From Rhizophlyctis rosea (Eukaryota > Chytridiomycota > Chytridiomycetes > Rhizophlyctidales > Rhizophlyctidaceae), in assembly GCA_027596075.1 (NCBI GenBank), contig JADGJC010000083.1, positions 62,001-126,000 of the forward strand: 64,000 bases of DNA, in the 5' to 3' direction. A program made the translations under genes and the position numbers. Shown piece by piece: positions 1 to 12,275 of this stretch (position 1 is its first letter; the number at the start of each line of letters is the position of its first letter). Under the pieces are notes generated by a model that saw only the letters and a list, made by a program, of their open reading frames with translations, ran no database searches and had not been told where the DNA came from.

Positions 1-2
1 AT

Positions 3-335
3 CGATACTTCCAAACCTGCGAGCCATGGGCGGTCGCCAAAGCCGCGAAAAAGGAAGGAAGCGTTGAAGCCCAGCGGCGGTTACAGACGATTTTGTTCTT
101 CACGTTTGAGACGGTGCGGATAGCGGCTTTGTTGCTCCAGTCGGTCGTGCCTAGTAAGATGCAGAGGTTGTTGGGTGATTTGGGAGTTGATGAGGGGGAA
201 AGGACGTGGGAGAATGCGGTGGTTGGAAAGAGGTGGCGGGGGGATGTGGCGGGGAGGATGGGGGGAACGAAGATTGCGAAGATGGAACCTTTGTTCCCGC
301 CGTTGGCTGAGGAGGAGGGGGATGAGGACGTTTAA
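3..335 (+). CDS. Mitochondrial methionyl-tRNA synthetase, C-terminal fragment (gene starts before the window)
   Basis: The frame is open from the window edge and ends at TAA 333-335; the true start lies upstream. It encodes the last ~110 residues of a class I methionyl-tRNA synthetase, which charges tRNA-Met. What I see is the start of the anticodon-binding helical domain: an aromatic-x(4)-EPW motif followed by a Lys-rich turn (EPWAVAKAAKKEG), then the helix ending FETVRIAALLLQSVVPSKM and a LLGDLGV segment ahead of R-x-W. This is the pattern of the monomeric mitochondrial/bacterial enzyme, with no C-terminal dimerisation domain. A mitochondrial location is inferred from family resemblance, because the N-terminus is not visible. 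An internal TTG at 93 is not a real start. Confidence 0.8.
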   Translation, partial: RYFQTCEPWAVAKAAKKEGSVEAQRRLQTILFFTFETVRIAALLLQSVVPSKMQRLLGDLGVDEGERTWENAVVGKRWRGDVAGRMGGTKIAKMEPLFPPLAEEEGDEDV

Positions 336-435
336 CTTTCCGGTTGACTTTCACGATCTTCTGATTCAATCAGTACATAGAGGTTCGTTATGTGCACACG
401 TGAAAATATATATATTGAAAATAAATTAAAATAGT

Positions 436-1200
436 CTATTCGAGAACGACGGTGGCCCCCAATGCTTCCAGTTGCTTCTTTATCTTCTCTGCCTCCTCCT
501 TGGGTACGTTTTCTCTGACTACTTTTGGCACACTCTCTACGAACTTCTTCGCCTGTGATGGGAGAGTTTTTTTTGTTTGAACTGATTTGACATGAGTTTT
601 GTTTACATTCACATACCTCCACCAAGTTCGCCCCTGGAATCAAACCCTTGATCTCCTTGATAATCTTTGCCTTTGCGGCGGCATCGAACTTCTCTAGCTT
701 GACCTTGAACTCAGTTTGTGCCTTTGCCTGTGCGTGTATGTGATGATAAGTCCGCTTGACAGAATCAAAATGATACAGTGTTTGGCAAACGTACTTCCTT
801 GGCGGGAGCAGCGTCGGCAGCCGGCGCAGCGGCCGCAGCAGTGGCGGGAGCGGCAGCGGCAGCGACGGGCATGGCGATGTCCTTGATATTTAGCCGCACC
901 TGCACCAATCATGACGTTTCCATCAGAATTTGCGGTAGCGAAGTCCCTCGACCGGTCCATAATTCACACCTTCAGGGCATCCACCAACGCTGCCGTTTCT
1001 AATAGGTTCAAAGTACCAATCTGGTCGACGATCTGAGCGATTTTGGGATCCACTTGTTGCTGTCGTGCGGAAGGGGTGGAGGTGAAGGCGCGAGCGGTGC
1101 ATTGTTGAACATTTGTGCGGATGCTATGTAGGGTGTGTGGGCGGTGAGCGTCGGTTGATCTTACATCCTAACGAAAGTTCCCCTCGACACCGCTCTGAAA
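436..1200 (-). CDS. MRPL12: Mitochondrial ribosomal protein bL12m (L7/L12)
   Basis: bL12m forms the large-subunit stalk of the mitochondrial ribosome and recruits translation GTPases. Supported exons, in transcription order, are ..1165, 1123-970, 899-795, 727-617 and 552-436 (TAG), each with GT-AG borders. They encode a basic presequence ([17 protein letters not shown]), the dimerisation helices ([20 protein letters not shown]), an Ala-rich hinge ([14 protein letters not shown]...) and the classic C-terminal domain ([42 protein letters not shown]) ending GATVVLE. The start is not resolved: the presequence frame runs up to an in-frame TGA near 1209 with no ATG, so another 5' exon or an unusual start must exist. 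The upper coordinate is approximate. The product assignment is very secure; the 5' end is not. Confidence 0.9.
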
Positions 1201-2505
1201 GCAAGTAGTCACCTAGATCTTTGCAATTGCCTTTGTGCGCATCGGGCGGCCAGGCAGGTGGTGCGAGTTATGGAGGGCTATAAATATCACGTAAACAAAC
1301 CAGTCGGTTAGATGTGATAGTCAGAAATTTGGAATTGAGCGAGCCAGAACCGAAGGGCAGTTGCGACTCTCACTGCAGTCCTTTTGCCTGAGGGTGTTGC
1401 TGCTCACCATTATGATTCTCCAGATCTACGCGGGTGGGAAGCGTTGTTTTGACGGGTTGTAATGGGGATCTGGTGGGAAAGTTGACGTCGAAGTTTGGGT
1501 CTGAGTTTGGGTCATCGAATCTGTTTGTGGGCGAGGCTTGGGATGGCTGAGTGGGTTTACGTAAGCAATAGCAACAACCAAAGGGTCCAAGATTGTTATA
1601 TTGCTTCCACTAATATTTTCAACCCGACGAACATAAAGGACACTAGCTCCCAGATATGTCAAAGGCGCAAAGCTAATGAAGTCGAGAAAGCAAAGGCGAA
1701 GGGAAAACCGTCTGAATGCAGAATTGGTCCCTTCCTCAGGCATCAATAAAGGGCTTAGCAATGATGGCCCGGAAAAACATATCAGAGAACGCTCATATCG
1801 CACCTGTGTCAACTAAGAACAGGAATGCTGTAATCCAGAAGGTATGCCTCGAAAATGACAATGACTACGAGTTGATAAAGCAGGTTGTGCGATATGTGTC
1901 CCACCCGAGCTCGTGTAATGGAACATCAGATGAGGGGCAACAATAATGCGGTAAGGCTCTTTGGATAATGCTGGGCGTCTGGGAAAGCAACATGCGCCAC
2001 ACACTCTACATTTTGCAATGATACTTCGCGGACAACTTGGGAAGTGGACAATTCCTTTAGTACGACACACTCTTCACTTGCACTGCGTCGATTGAGAAGA
2101 ATGAGCATTATGGAATAATTTCAAGCCATTTCACCCGAAGTTCGTGTGCACCTAGGCCCATACTGCCCGTGCACTTGCCACTCATAGTGGTGACAAAAAT
2201 TCTCAGATGGCGCGGTTGTCATTTATCAGCATCGCGATCGCGCCGCTCAAAACACGCACCCCACTGCGTCATGCTTTGACCTGCCGAACCCAAAATTTAC
2301 ATTACAAGCCGCAACGCCTCACATGAAAATGGACCCCGCCGTCTTTCACTCAGGTCGGGTACTGTACGCTGTCCATCAGTATTGCTGTTTGACATATAGT
2401 GACTAAATTATGGAATATTCGAGTGTTCAGATTTTATAAAGCTCGGGTTGTCTCCCCCGTGGCCCCCTTCATCAGGCCGGATGCGATCAGACGAGTTTGA
2501 ATACT
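1201..2505. other. Intergenic region between bL12m and the glycosyltransferase-like gene
   Basis: No convincing gene. A minus-strand frame at 1426-1812 (128 codons, starting at a non-ATG codon) has no recognisable domain; it could be a 5' exon or chance. The unresolved first exon of bL12m should lie in the left part. A TATAAA-like element (ttataaag, about 2435) is roughly 65 bp upstream of the ATG at 2506 and is the likely core promoter of the plus-strand gene. Confidence 0.5.
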
Positions 2506-3973
2506 ATGGGCTCCTTGATACAATACCACTCTCCGGGTTCCTACAAGAGTGGACGTTTCTCGTCAAACCCCATGCGCACGCTTATCCTTTCTCCTTTCTG
2601 CTTCAGAATCATCGTCGTTACCACCCTTACCCTCCTCGCGTGCACAGCCTACTATAAGTTCCAAACGTCCACCACCCCTCAAAAGCCGTACATATACTCC
2701 GACCCAAACGCATCTCGCTTTGTCCCCATCACCAACTCACCACCAAACCCCGCTCCCAAAATCGCACTCGAAACCTCCTCGCGCCACACACCTCCCTTCA
2801 TACCAAACTCCGTCACCCACCCCTATCCAAGCCCCATTCGCGGCCGCGTCGACGTAGCCTACCGCGCAGTGAACAAAAACCTCTCCGCCGTATCTGCTTT
2901 CGACCTTATCACGAAGTATAACGGTACGAGCTTGACCGCTCACACAGATCCCGACGCTAATATACCCACAAAACGCTACGCCCTCTTCTCCTCCACTGCA
3001 TCATACCAGTACGCGTTCTTCATTGCCCTGACGAGCCTAATATGGGTACACATGGGCTTCACTCCCGTCGTGCTACTGACAGGAAGCGACGAAGAATGGG
3101 CTGGGGAGTTGGGGCAGTTCATCCTGACGAAAACGTGGGAAGTCGGTGCGAGGGTGATTAGAGTTGGGAAAGTGGAAGGAATGGACGACGCGTATGCTGC
3201 GCAGATTTCGAGAATTTGTGTTGGGTTGGTGGATTTTGGATGGGAAGAGAAGGATGAAGGTATGGGTCCGTGGGTTGTCACGACGGATGTGGATGTTTGG
3301 CCGATGTGGAGTGAATTCTTTGATAATGTGGATTATCAGAAGGATATCGTGATCTTCGGTATGGTGTTCACTCTCAATAAATCTTGCCAAAAGCTGATCC
3401 TCCAAACCCACCTCAGAATCACAAAAACACCCCCCCTCAACCGCCCCACTCTCCTCCCGCACCCGCTACCCCTTCACCTACTACGGCGCCCACCTCAAAA
3501 CCTGGACAACAATCTTCCCCTTCCCACCCCGCCCCCTCACCATCCCCTACGCCCTCCACTACCTAACCAACGCCCACCAAGATCTCTACACCACAGACCC
3601 ATTCACATTCGACGAACGAATCTCAACACACTACCTAAAACTCCACCCCTCCTGGCCCCACAACGTCCAATTCATCACTCGCTGGACAAACCGCGACCGC
3701 CTGGGTCGTCGCATACGGTCTGCGGCGTGGGATGAAGTCGGTGCGGGGTATGTTAGACCCGAGTTTGTGGATGTGCATGTTGGGGTTGGGGAGGCGCAGG
3801 ATGCGCAGTATGGGAATTGGGGGGCTTTGAGGGTTTTGGTGGAGCATGTTGTTGGGGAGGCGAATATGGGTTGGGTTGATGAGTACTATAAAGTGGTGAG
3901 TGGGTTGGCGGAGAAGGCTGGGATGGAGAGGCCGAAGAAGGTGTATGGTGGGTTCAAGAAAGTTGATCGATAG
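2506..3973 (+). CDS. Type II membrane protein resembling a glycosyltransferase
   Basis: Two exons (2506-3358, 3417-3973; intron gtatgg...ctcag) encode 469 aa. A short cytosolic N-terminus is followed by one membrane span (residues ~29-50, FRIIVVTTLTLLACTAYY), then a Pro-rich stem and a globular region, the layout of Golgi type II enzymes. The core begins RYALFSSTASYQYAFFIALT and IWVHMGFTPVVLLTGSDEEW, and later carries TTDVDVWPMWSEF, a DxD-type motif that in nucleotide-sugar transferases binds metal and donor. A second block (WPHNVQFITRWTNRDR, then EFVDVHVGVGEAQDAQYGNW) follows. The ATG at 2506 is the first in frame; the upstream TTG at 2497 is ignored. The exact family and substrate are not recognised, so transferase activity is inference from topology and the DxD motif. 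Confidence 0.65.
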
Positions 3974-4336
3974 ATGTGTTATTGTTCGTTTTTCACTTGT
4001 GCTTATTAGGTACACAGTAAGATAGATCAGAGTAGCATGTATACGTTTAAAGTCATAGTGCAGAAAGTGTCTAATGTTTAAGCTATTACAAATCATCACT
4101 CTCAACTTATGGGCGCTCAGAGTTTTACGTCTTGCGCAAACTGCAAATTAACTAAAATTCACTCGCAAGTTGCTATCAAAAATCTCACCCGTTGGATTAT
4201 ATACACAAAATACACAAGGACATATATACACAAGAAATAAAGGAAACATTTTTCACCCCGCTCGTCAAAGAGCCGGTTTTTTGCTATAAAACCAAGTCAA
4301 CATAAACTCTGCATCCAAAGCTTCTCAGCGCACCAC
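3974..4336. other. Convergent 3' flanks; possible extra last exon of the VHS-GAT gene
   Basis: A+T-rich 3' flanks of two convergent genes. On the minus strand, the codon before the VHS-GAT stop overlaps a good donor (GGGTGAGT), and 57 bases later there is an acceptor (TTTTATAG). Splicing there would replace the stop with a six-residue tail and move the stop to 4265-4267. Confidence 0.4.
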
Positions 4337-5911
4337 TCACCCTAACGCTTTCTCAGACGGAATATAATAAGGTTCAACTGAGGGCGGTCTGGAGGGTCCA
4401 GCACCATTTTCGTCCGCAAACGGATCGTGTGTATGCCCACCACTTGACGAGAAATCCAAACCTTGCAGATCGTTGAAGGCGTTGGTAGGCCCTTGTGCTG
4501 ATGGCGGTCGGGATGCTTGGATTGTCTGAAATGTATTGTTTAGTTGCATCGAAAATTGTGCTCTTGAATCATAGGTTCATACCTTGCTGACGTCACTATC
4601 AAGCCGCCGCTGATCAATCACTTCCCAATAGTGTTGGAGGACATCATCGACTTCTTCCTTGACTTTGATTAACCTTCCTGAATGTTTCCGATGTGGCGTT
4701 ACGGAAATAATCCAATTACTCACAGACTCGCGGAAGGTATACAGTACCTAAAAGGTCAGGATCGTCGATATCATTTATCAACGCTACCACTCTCTCATTG
4801 ATCCTTATACATTGACCGCGGAACTCCTGGAAATGAAGATCATTTAGTCTACGTGAACCCTACTCACAAGAAAGAACGACATGACCCACCTGCACCAACT
4901 GATTCGCCGCCACATCTTCCTGCGGATCCAAATTTGCCAGAATATCCATAAACATGGTGATGTTGTTTTTAGCAGTGACGATATCCGCCTCGATTGCTCT
5001 TTTTCTTTCTTCGAAAGTTACGACGTTTTGCTGCTACAGCCACCAAATATCAGAATGTGAGCAATCTCCATGTTCACTTCCTAGTCAACTCACTGGCCGG
5101 TTGGGTTGTCCTGCTGCTCCTAGCGACGTTGTCCGTGGCGCAACGTTTGCCATGTAACCTATAGGCAGTAAGTCGTCAATACGACGCCGTAGTGCAAGTA
5201 TTTCAAGCATCCCTACCCAGTTGTGCAAATTCGCCTTCCAACCCTTCTACAAACAATGCCATACCCGGATCCAGCAACTTCCATGCTTGTGTCATGCTAA
5301 CAAGGAATTGGATGTTGTCTTGGTATGCCTCCTGCAACGGAAATACGTGCGTTAACACCTAGGATGTTCTCACAGCTCACAATCATTGTGGCTACTAACT
5401 CGACTCGCCACCCAGTTCTTCAATATATCGTCCTGTTCCATCAATTCTACTCGGAAGCGGGCGCCGCAGGTGCGTATGCAGTGGTCGAGCAGTAGGAGGG
5501 TGTAGTTCTGAACGACTAAAGATTGACGGTGTTGGACGATTTTACGATACCGACTCATGAAAGCTATACTGCCATACTTGGATTCTCATGCTTCAGTCTT
5601 TTCTTTATGGCTTTCAAGCATTCCTTTGAACTTGTAGCAATATCAGAACAGGAGTAAAGCGGCTGATACGCGTTCCCACGTTACTGCACATACCCCGCAG
5701 TGGGATTTTCCAGAATAATAGAGGTCACGATTGTGGCTAGACTTTCGTTGAATTCCGGTGCGGTTTTATCGGTTATGGTGTCTATTTTTAGGTGTGGGTG
5801 TCAACAAATCAGATGCGCGTGCTCTGGTGTCGGCGAATGACACTCACCAACGTGTGACGTAATGCCCGTCTGCACGGGCAACGCTTTGCCAAAGTTCAGA
5901 AACTTCTTCAT
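4337..5911 (-). CDS. VHS-GAT domain trafficking adaptor (TOM1/LSB5/GGA type)
   Basis: A multi-exon minus-strand gene from ATG 5911 (MKKFLNFGKALPVQTG) to TGA 4337-4339. The N-terminal half reads as a VHS domain: EFNESLATIVTSII, then KECLKAIKKRLKHENPSMAV, spliced to VQNYTLLLLDHCIRTCG and FRVELMEQDDILKNWVASR. The middle (NVVTFEERKRAIEADIV, NNITMFMDILANLDP, EFRGQCIRINERVVALINDI, LLGTVYTFRE) matches a GAT three-helix domain, which binds ubiquitin and ARF or similar partners. The tail is Pro/Ser-rich with FNDLQGLDFSSSG and DPFADENG, peptides of the kind that bind clathrin and adaptor ears. Such proteins sort ubiquitinated cargo at endosomes or the Golgi. No gamma-ear domain is seen, so TOM1/LSB5 fits better than GGA. 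Alternative splicing could extend the C-terminus slightly. Confidence 0.8.
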
Positions 5912-6338
5912 CTTTGAGTCAGTGAATGAGATCGGTCCTTTCGTTTACAGTTTTGACGTTCACAAAAGCGTGGGAAAATGGAATTGCCTAAGTGAAAGAA
6001 GTGGAGAAGCAGACTGCATTCTTCGAGTCTTGGCGCCACGGCCCATGCGTTCGGAATTTCACATGCAGGGGCTGGTGATACAAATCAACGACAAAGGGTC
6101 CTTCAGTTCGAAATGGGTGCGTGCATTGTAGATCGGAAAAACCATGGACTTTCACCATCTATGAGCCCACAATGCAACCAATTGATAGTTTAGACAACTC
6201 CGGCTGGAGACAATGGAGGCCGATTTCTAGGATCCAGGAAGAACAGTGCCTCTCCCCGAGACAGCGTAGCATTATAACAGCAAGCTCATGTTTGTATATG
6301 TAACGCAAAGTTCTATTTCCCCCAGTCTTTACCACTTC
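5912..6338. other. Intergenic: 5' flank of the VHS-GAT gene
   Basis: Between the ATG of the VHS-GAT gene (minus strand) and the stop of the oxidoreductase gene (minus strand). Plus-strand frames here overlap the VHS-GAT first exon and show no domain. It presumably holds the VHS-GAT promoter; no clear TATA element was recognised. Confidence 0.4.
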
Positions 6339-7657
6339 TTAGAGAATACGAGCCACCTCCACCGGAACACCATCTTTCTGGCCACTGGTCAGCACCGCCT
6401 CAATCAATGCAACGTCCGCCAATGCCTCCTGTGGAGTGTTGATGAACGGCTCCACCACCTTTGATTGTGCGGTAATCCCAGGTAAAGCAGCGGTATGCTC
6501 AAGCCCCGCAAGGTCCCTCGCCCATCCCAAAATCTCCTCCGCAACACCGCCGTTCTCGTGGAAGGTCATCCGTGGTTCCCGGCCGGGGTAATTTTCGACC
6601 ACAACCCATCCGTTCCGCCCTTGTTCGTCATTGCCCAAACCAACCGTGACCATCCCTCCAGGACCAGTTGCTCCAGCAGACACTGTAACACTGAGTTCAA
6701 TCTGTGCACCCTTTTGTGGAGCACAGAAGTAGCACACCCATGTTCCCAAAGCCCCGTTCCTCATTTTGATGGCGGCAGAGACAGAGTCAACTGGTGCCAA
6801 ATGAGGTTCTGTTAACCGTGTGAAAGCAGTCACTTTGTCCGCTTCCAAACCAGTGACAGCACGAAGGAGGGCAATGAAGTGAACTCCACCATCCAAGATG
6901 TAACCTCCTTGGAATTGTGCGTTTGCCCGCCATTCCGTCTTGCAGTACTTGTTCTCCGCGGTATTGTAGAAGTAGGTACGTAAATCGAATGCCCGAACGG
7001 CCGAACCAGCACCAGAGGCAGCAATAAGGTCTTTCACAACACGTTGTCCATGACGGGTGGCACCTACCGCCCGGTAGTTTTCAGCAACTGAAAAGCACAC
7101 ATTAGTTAAGTGATTGCTGTGTCTTCGACTGAAGATGGTGCATACCCTGCCAGATGAGGCCTTTTGACTGGTATACCTCATAGGCCTGGAGCAAGGCCAG
7201 CCCATCAGCCACAGCTGGAGCTTGAGGTTTCTCTGACAAAACATGCTTGCCAGCTGCAAGTGCAGAGGTGATGACCTTTGGCTGGATGAGGATGGGAAGT
7301 GCAACAATAACTGCCTTGATTTCAGAATGAACAAGGAGTGCGTCCAGGTTATTGGTGGGGGCGGCATCATGGTAGACTTGGGGCTTTGGATGTGGGTGTC
7401 CTTGAGGAATCAAGCTAACGACATTCTGAGCTGAAGCTTCCGATTTGGAATATACTGCAACAAGTCGGAAAACCCCTAAGATGAAAAGTTGCGTCAGTAT
7501 TCCTAAGTACGTCTTCTCTTCACCACACGCCGCGGTGTTCCAATCATTGAGATCATTGCGAACCTGGGTTGGAGATGATGACGGGAAGGTGTGCCTCCTT
7601 GGCAAAGATGCCGGCGCCCAAAAGAGCAATGTTTATGGGGAACGACAAGCTGGGCAT
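6339..7657 (-). CDS. GFO/IDH/MocA family NAD(P)-dependent oxidoreductase
   Basis: Three exons (7657-7564, 7475-7146, 7087-6339) encode 390 aa. The family oxidises or reduces sugars, inositols and related alcohols with NAD(P). The N-terminus has a Rossmann glycine motif (INIALLGAGIFAKEAHLPVI). A second strand and helix (RLVAVYSKSEASAQNVVSLI) is followed by VHSEIKAVIVALPILIQPKV and the family hallmark around AGKHVLSEKPQAPAVADG, where EKP contains the conserved Lys. The C-terminal alpha/beta domain includes YILDGGVHFIALLRAVTG with the DGG-H catalytic segment, and ends VALIEAVLTSGQKDGVPVEV. The first donor (GTTCGC) is weak, but reading frame and homology both need it. The gene is divergent from calcineurin A with 464 bp between the two ATGs. 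The substrate cannot be predicted. Confidence 0.88.
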
Positions 7658-8121
7658 ACTTTTTGATGAAGTCGGAATTCTAGATCTGATGGGGGATGTA
7701 ATGAAGATCCCGAAACCACGACCCACAAAATTGGGAGTGATTTTGATGGGCGTTGGCTTGCCGAATGACGTCGTGATGTAACCAGGCTTGATCCTGTCGT
7801 GGTTGGAGTGAGTATACTTGTCACTGCGTCTTGTACCACCAACAGTGTGGCAGTGGTCTGGCCAGCCAGGCCTGGTCGGGTGGCCCAATTTTGACAAACT
7901 TCTCTCGTCATTTTTGGCCTTCCTCCCCCCAAACACAATCTCAAGATTCGTTTCCCACCGCGCAAAATTATAGTTCGCTTTTCAAGTTCATGTAAGAAAG
8001 CTTCTCCCAACTTGCTCAATATTGGTGACTGCTCATAGAGCTAACATACGACCTGCCTGCAGCTCAGAGCGTCATACTTAACTCAAGCACAACCAAATCC
8101 ACTTGCTCGCGAATCGACGTC
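7658..8121. other. Bidirectional promoter region, oxidoreductase / calcineurin A
   Basis: 464 bp separate two divergent start codons, so both promoters lie here. Stretches of ORF in this interval are extensions of the first oxidoreductase exon past its ATG and carry no domain. Confidence 0.5.
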
Positions 8122-10556
<2,435 letters not shown>

Positions 10557-11192
10557 TTATGATGAGCAGACTGGTGGATGGAGGAGTGGCATATAAGGGG
10601 TGGTTCTTGTGTGGGGATCGGCTTTGCCTGATGAGCTCACAGCTTGATGATTTTATTTTTTGTACCAAAATGGCTTCAGATGACTTGTATCAAATGACTT
10701 TAGCGCTCTTGAATTCTTCGAAATTTTGAGGCGGTTGTCTATATGAGGTTGAGCAATCCTGCTCCGAAGTGTGCAGCCATATGAGATTGGTGAATTCCAA
10801 CATGTGTGAGTGGGGGGCCTGAGGATGTCTCGCGGGTGGCCGAAGCGGTTTTTCCGTTTCCCGCTCTTGCGCCTTTGTCCTTGGCAAAGACACAGCCAGC
10901 TCCGAAATTTTGGGACGCGTCACACTGCCACTCCCTCCTCCACACCTCCGAAGGCCGGCAAATTGAGTGCTTCCACGTCCCTCCTTCACTCCTTCAGTCC
11001 CTTCCAAATTCTGCCCGGGCCTGCCAAGCTGAAATCATCCCCCCCAACCCCAGTTCCCAAGCTTGCTGGAATATATATAAAACACCCAGGTCCTGTCCGA
11101 CGAACCTTTATCATCCAAGACCCATCGGAGAAGTTCAACCATCGGCATACATACTGTAGTAGTCAAATTCACCCCAATTCAATTCAACAATC
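10557..11192. other. Calcineurin 3' flank and promoter of the KHGS-repeat gene
   Basis: No gene recognised; plus- and minus-strand frames here have no domain. A strong TATA-like run (aatatatataaaac, about 11071-11084) lies ~115 bp upstream of ATG 11193, in a pyrimidine-rich promoter. Confidence 0.5.
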
Positions 11193-11957
11193 ATGACCTG
11201 CTGCGAGAAACATCGTGCCGGCTACACCAAACACGAGAAGCGTCAACTCAAACGTGAACACCGTCAAGCCGCTAAATCCCTCCACCACGCCGACGACAGA
11301 ATCAAAGTCAAGCACGGCAAATCCGTCGACATTTCTTCCATCCTCCCAAATCCCACTCAACCTTCCGCCCTGACCTCCCTCTCCATAGTCGTAGCTCACG
11401 GCTCAACACTCTTCGGTCCCGTTTCCCACCCCCGTCTTCACCTTTACCTCGTCGCCAAACATGGGTCGGAGATACAGCTTAGTGGTGTCGTTGGCAGCGT
11501 GACGGTCGTGAAGTGTAAACATGGGAGTAAGATCGATTTGAGTAGGATGGTGTATGGGCAGTTGTTTGTTGGGAAAGTCAAGTGTGGGAGTACGCTTTTG
11601 GAGGGAAGGGTTGACAAGGGTGTTGAGGCTGGATATAGGGTGGGTGGTCCAGCGATGGTCGCACCGGCGTTCCCGCCAACTCCGTTCCCACCTTCTGCTT
11701 TCCCGAGTTTTCCGCCTATGGCCCAGCAACCACCAGCTGCACCCGCCTATCAGCAGCCCATGCCATCCAGTTCCTCTGGCTGGGGACCTCAAGTACCGTT
11801 GATTATCAACCCTGTCTTGGTAGAGAACTGCGGACTCCCATCCTCTGCTGCAAGCTCCTCAACTTCAGCAGTCCCTTCCATGCCACCCCCAAGTTATGAT
11901 GAGATTGACGGGCGCAAGCCTGAAGTCTTGGACTTGAAGCCTGTTGCCGCAAAATAG
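11193..11957 (+). CDS. Uncharacterised 254-aa protein with KHGS-type repeats and a PPxY motif
   Basis: A single-exon ORF with no recognised family. The N-terminus is Cys/His/Lys-rich (MTCCEKHRAGYTKHEKRQLK). Residues ~38-140 hold about four degenerate repeats with the core K-H/C-G-S followed by a short beta-like stretch: IKVKHGKSVDISSI, VVAHGSTLF, LVAKHGSEIQLSG, KCKHGSKIDLSRM and KVKCGSTLLEG. The regular spacing suggests a small beta-solenoid or adhesin-like fold (inference). The C-terminal ~110 residues are Pro/Ser/Ala-rich and include PPPSYDEID, a PPxY motif of the kind bound by WW domains of NEDD4/Rsp5 ubiquitin ligases. There is no signal peptide or membrane span, so it is probably cytosolic. 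The upstream TATA box supports the start. Confidence 0.7.
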   Translation: MTCCEKHRAGYTKHEKRQLKREHRQAAKSLHHADDRIKVKHGKSVDISSILPNPTQPSALTSLSIVVAHGSTLFGPVSHPRLHLYLVAKHGSEIQLSGVVGSVTVVKCKHGSKIDLSRMVYGQLFVGKVKCGSTLLEGRVDKGVEAGYRVGGPAMVAPAFPPTPFPPSAFPSFPPMAQQPPAAPAYQQPMPSSSSGWGPQVPLIINPVLVENCGLPSSAASSSTSAVPSMPPPSYDEIDGRKPEVLDLKPVAAK

Positions 11958-12275
11958 TTGATTAAGTGGCTAGAGGCAGATACCCCTTGTTTGTAGTGTG
12001 CATTGTTTGTATGTATAGTATATAGTATGTTTTGCAAGTTTGTATGATAAGTGTGTGAACAAGAGCTCACTAGTTCGCAATGTACTCAAATCAATGAATC
12101 CCGGATTGGATGTAGTGAACTCTGCATGTTCTGCCCAATGCGCTGCCATGGAACATGGCGTTGTAACAATTTGGATTTGGTACATTTATACCAGAGCTCT
12201 CCATTACTCACATTTGAACGATATTCGATTATTGTGAGTGGCTTGTACATCCCCCCCTGGTCGCCCCCATGCCCC
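11958..12275. other. Intergenic
   Basis: Contains the 3' flank of the KHGS-repeat gene and the promoter of the acetyltransferase gene. An open frame runs through the right part in phase with the downstream gene, but the first ATG with good coding character is 12276. No RNA gene seen. Confidence 0.4.

Noticed and set aside
1426..1812. 128-codon minus-strand frame upstream of bL12m
   Set aside because: Starts at a non-ATG codon and has no domain or supported splice link; it is left as a possible but unsupported exon.
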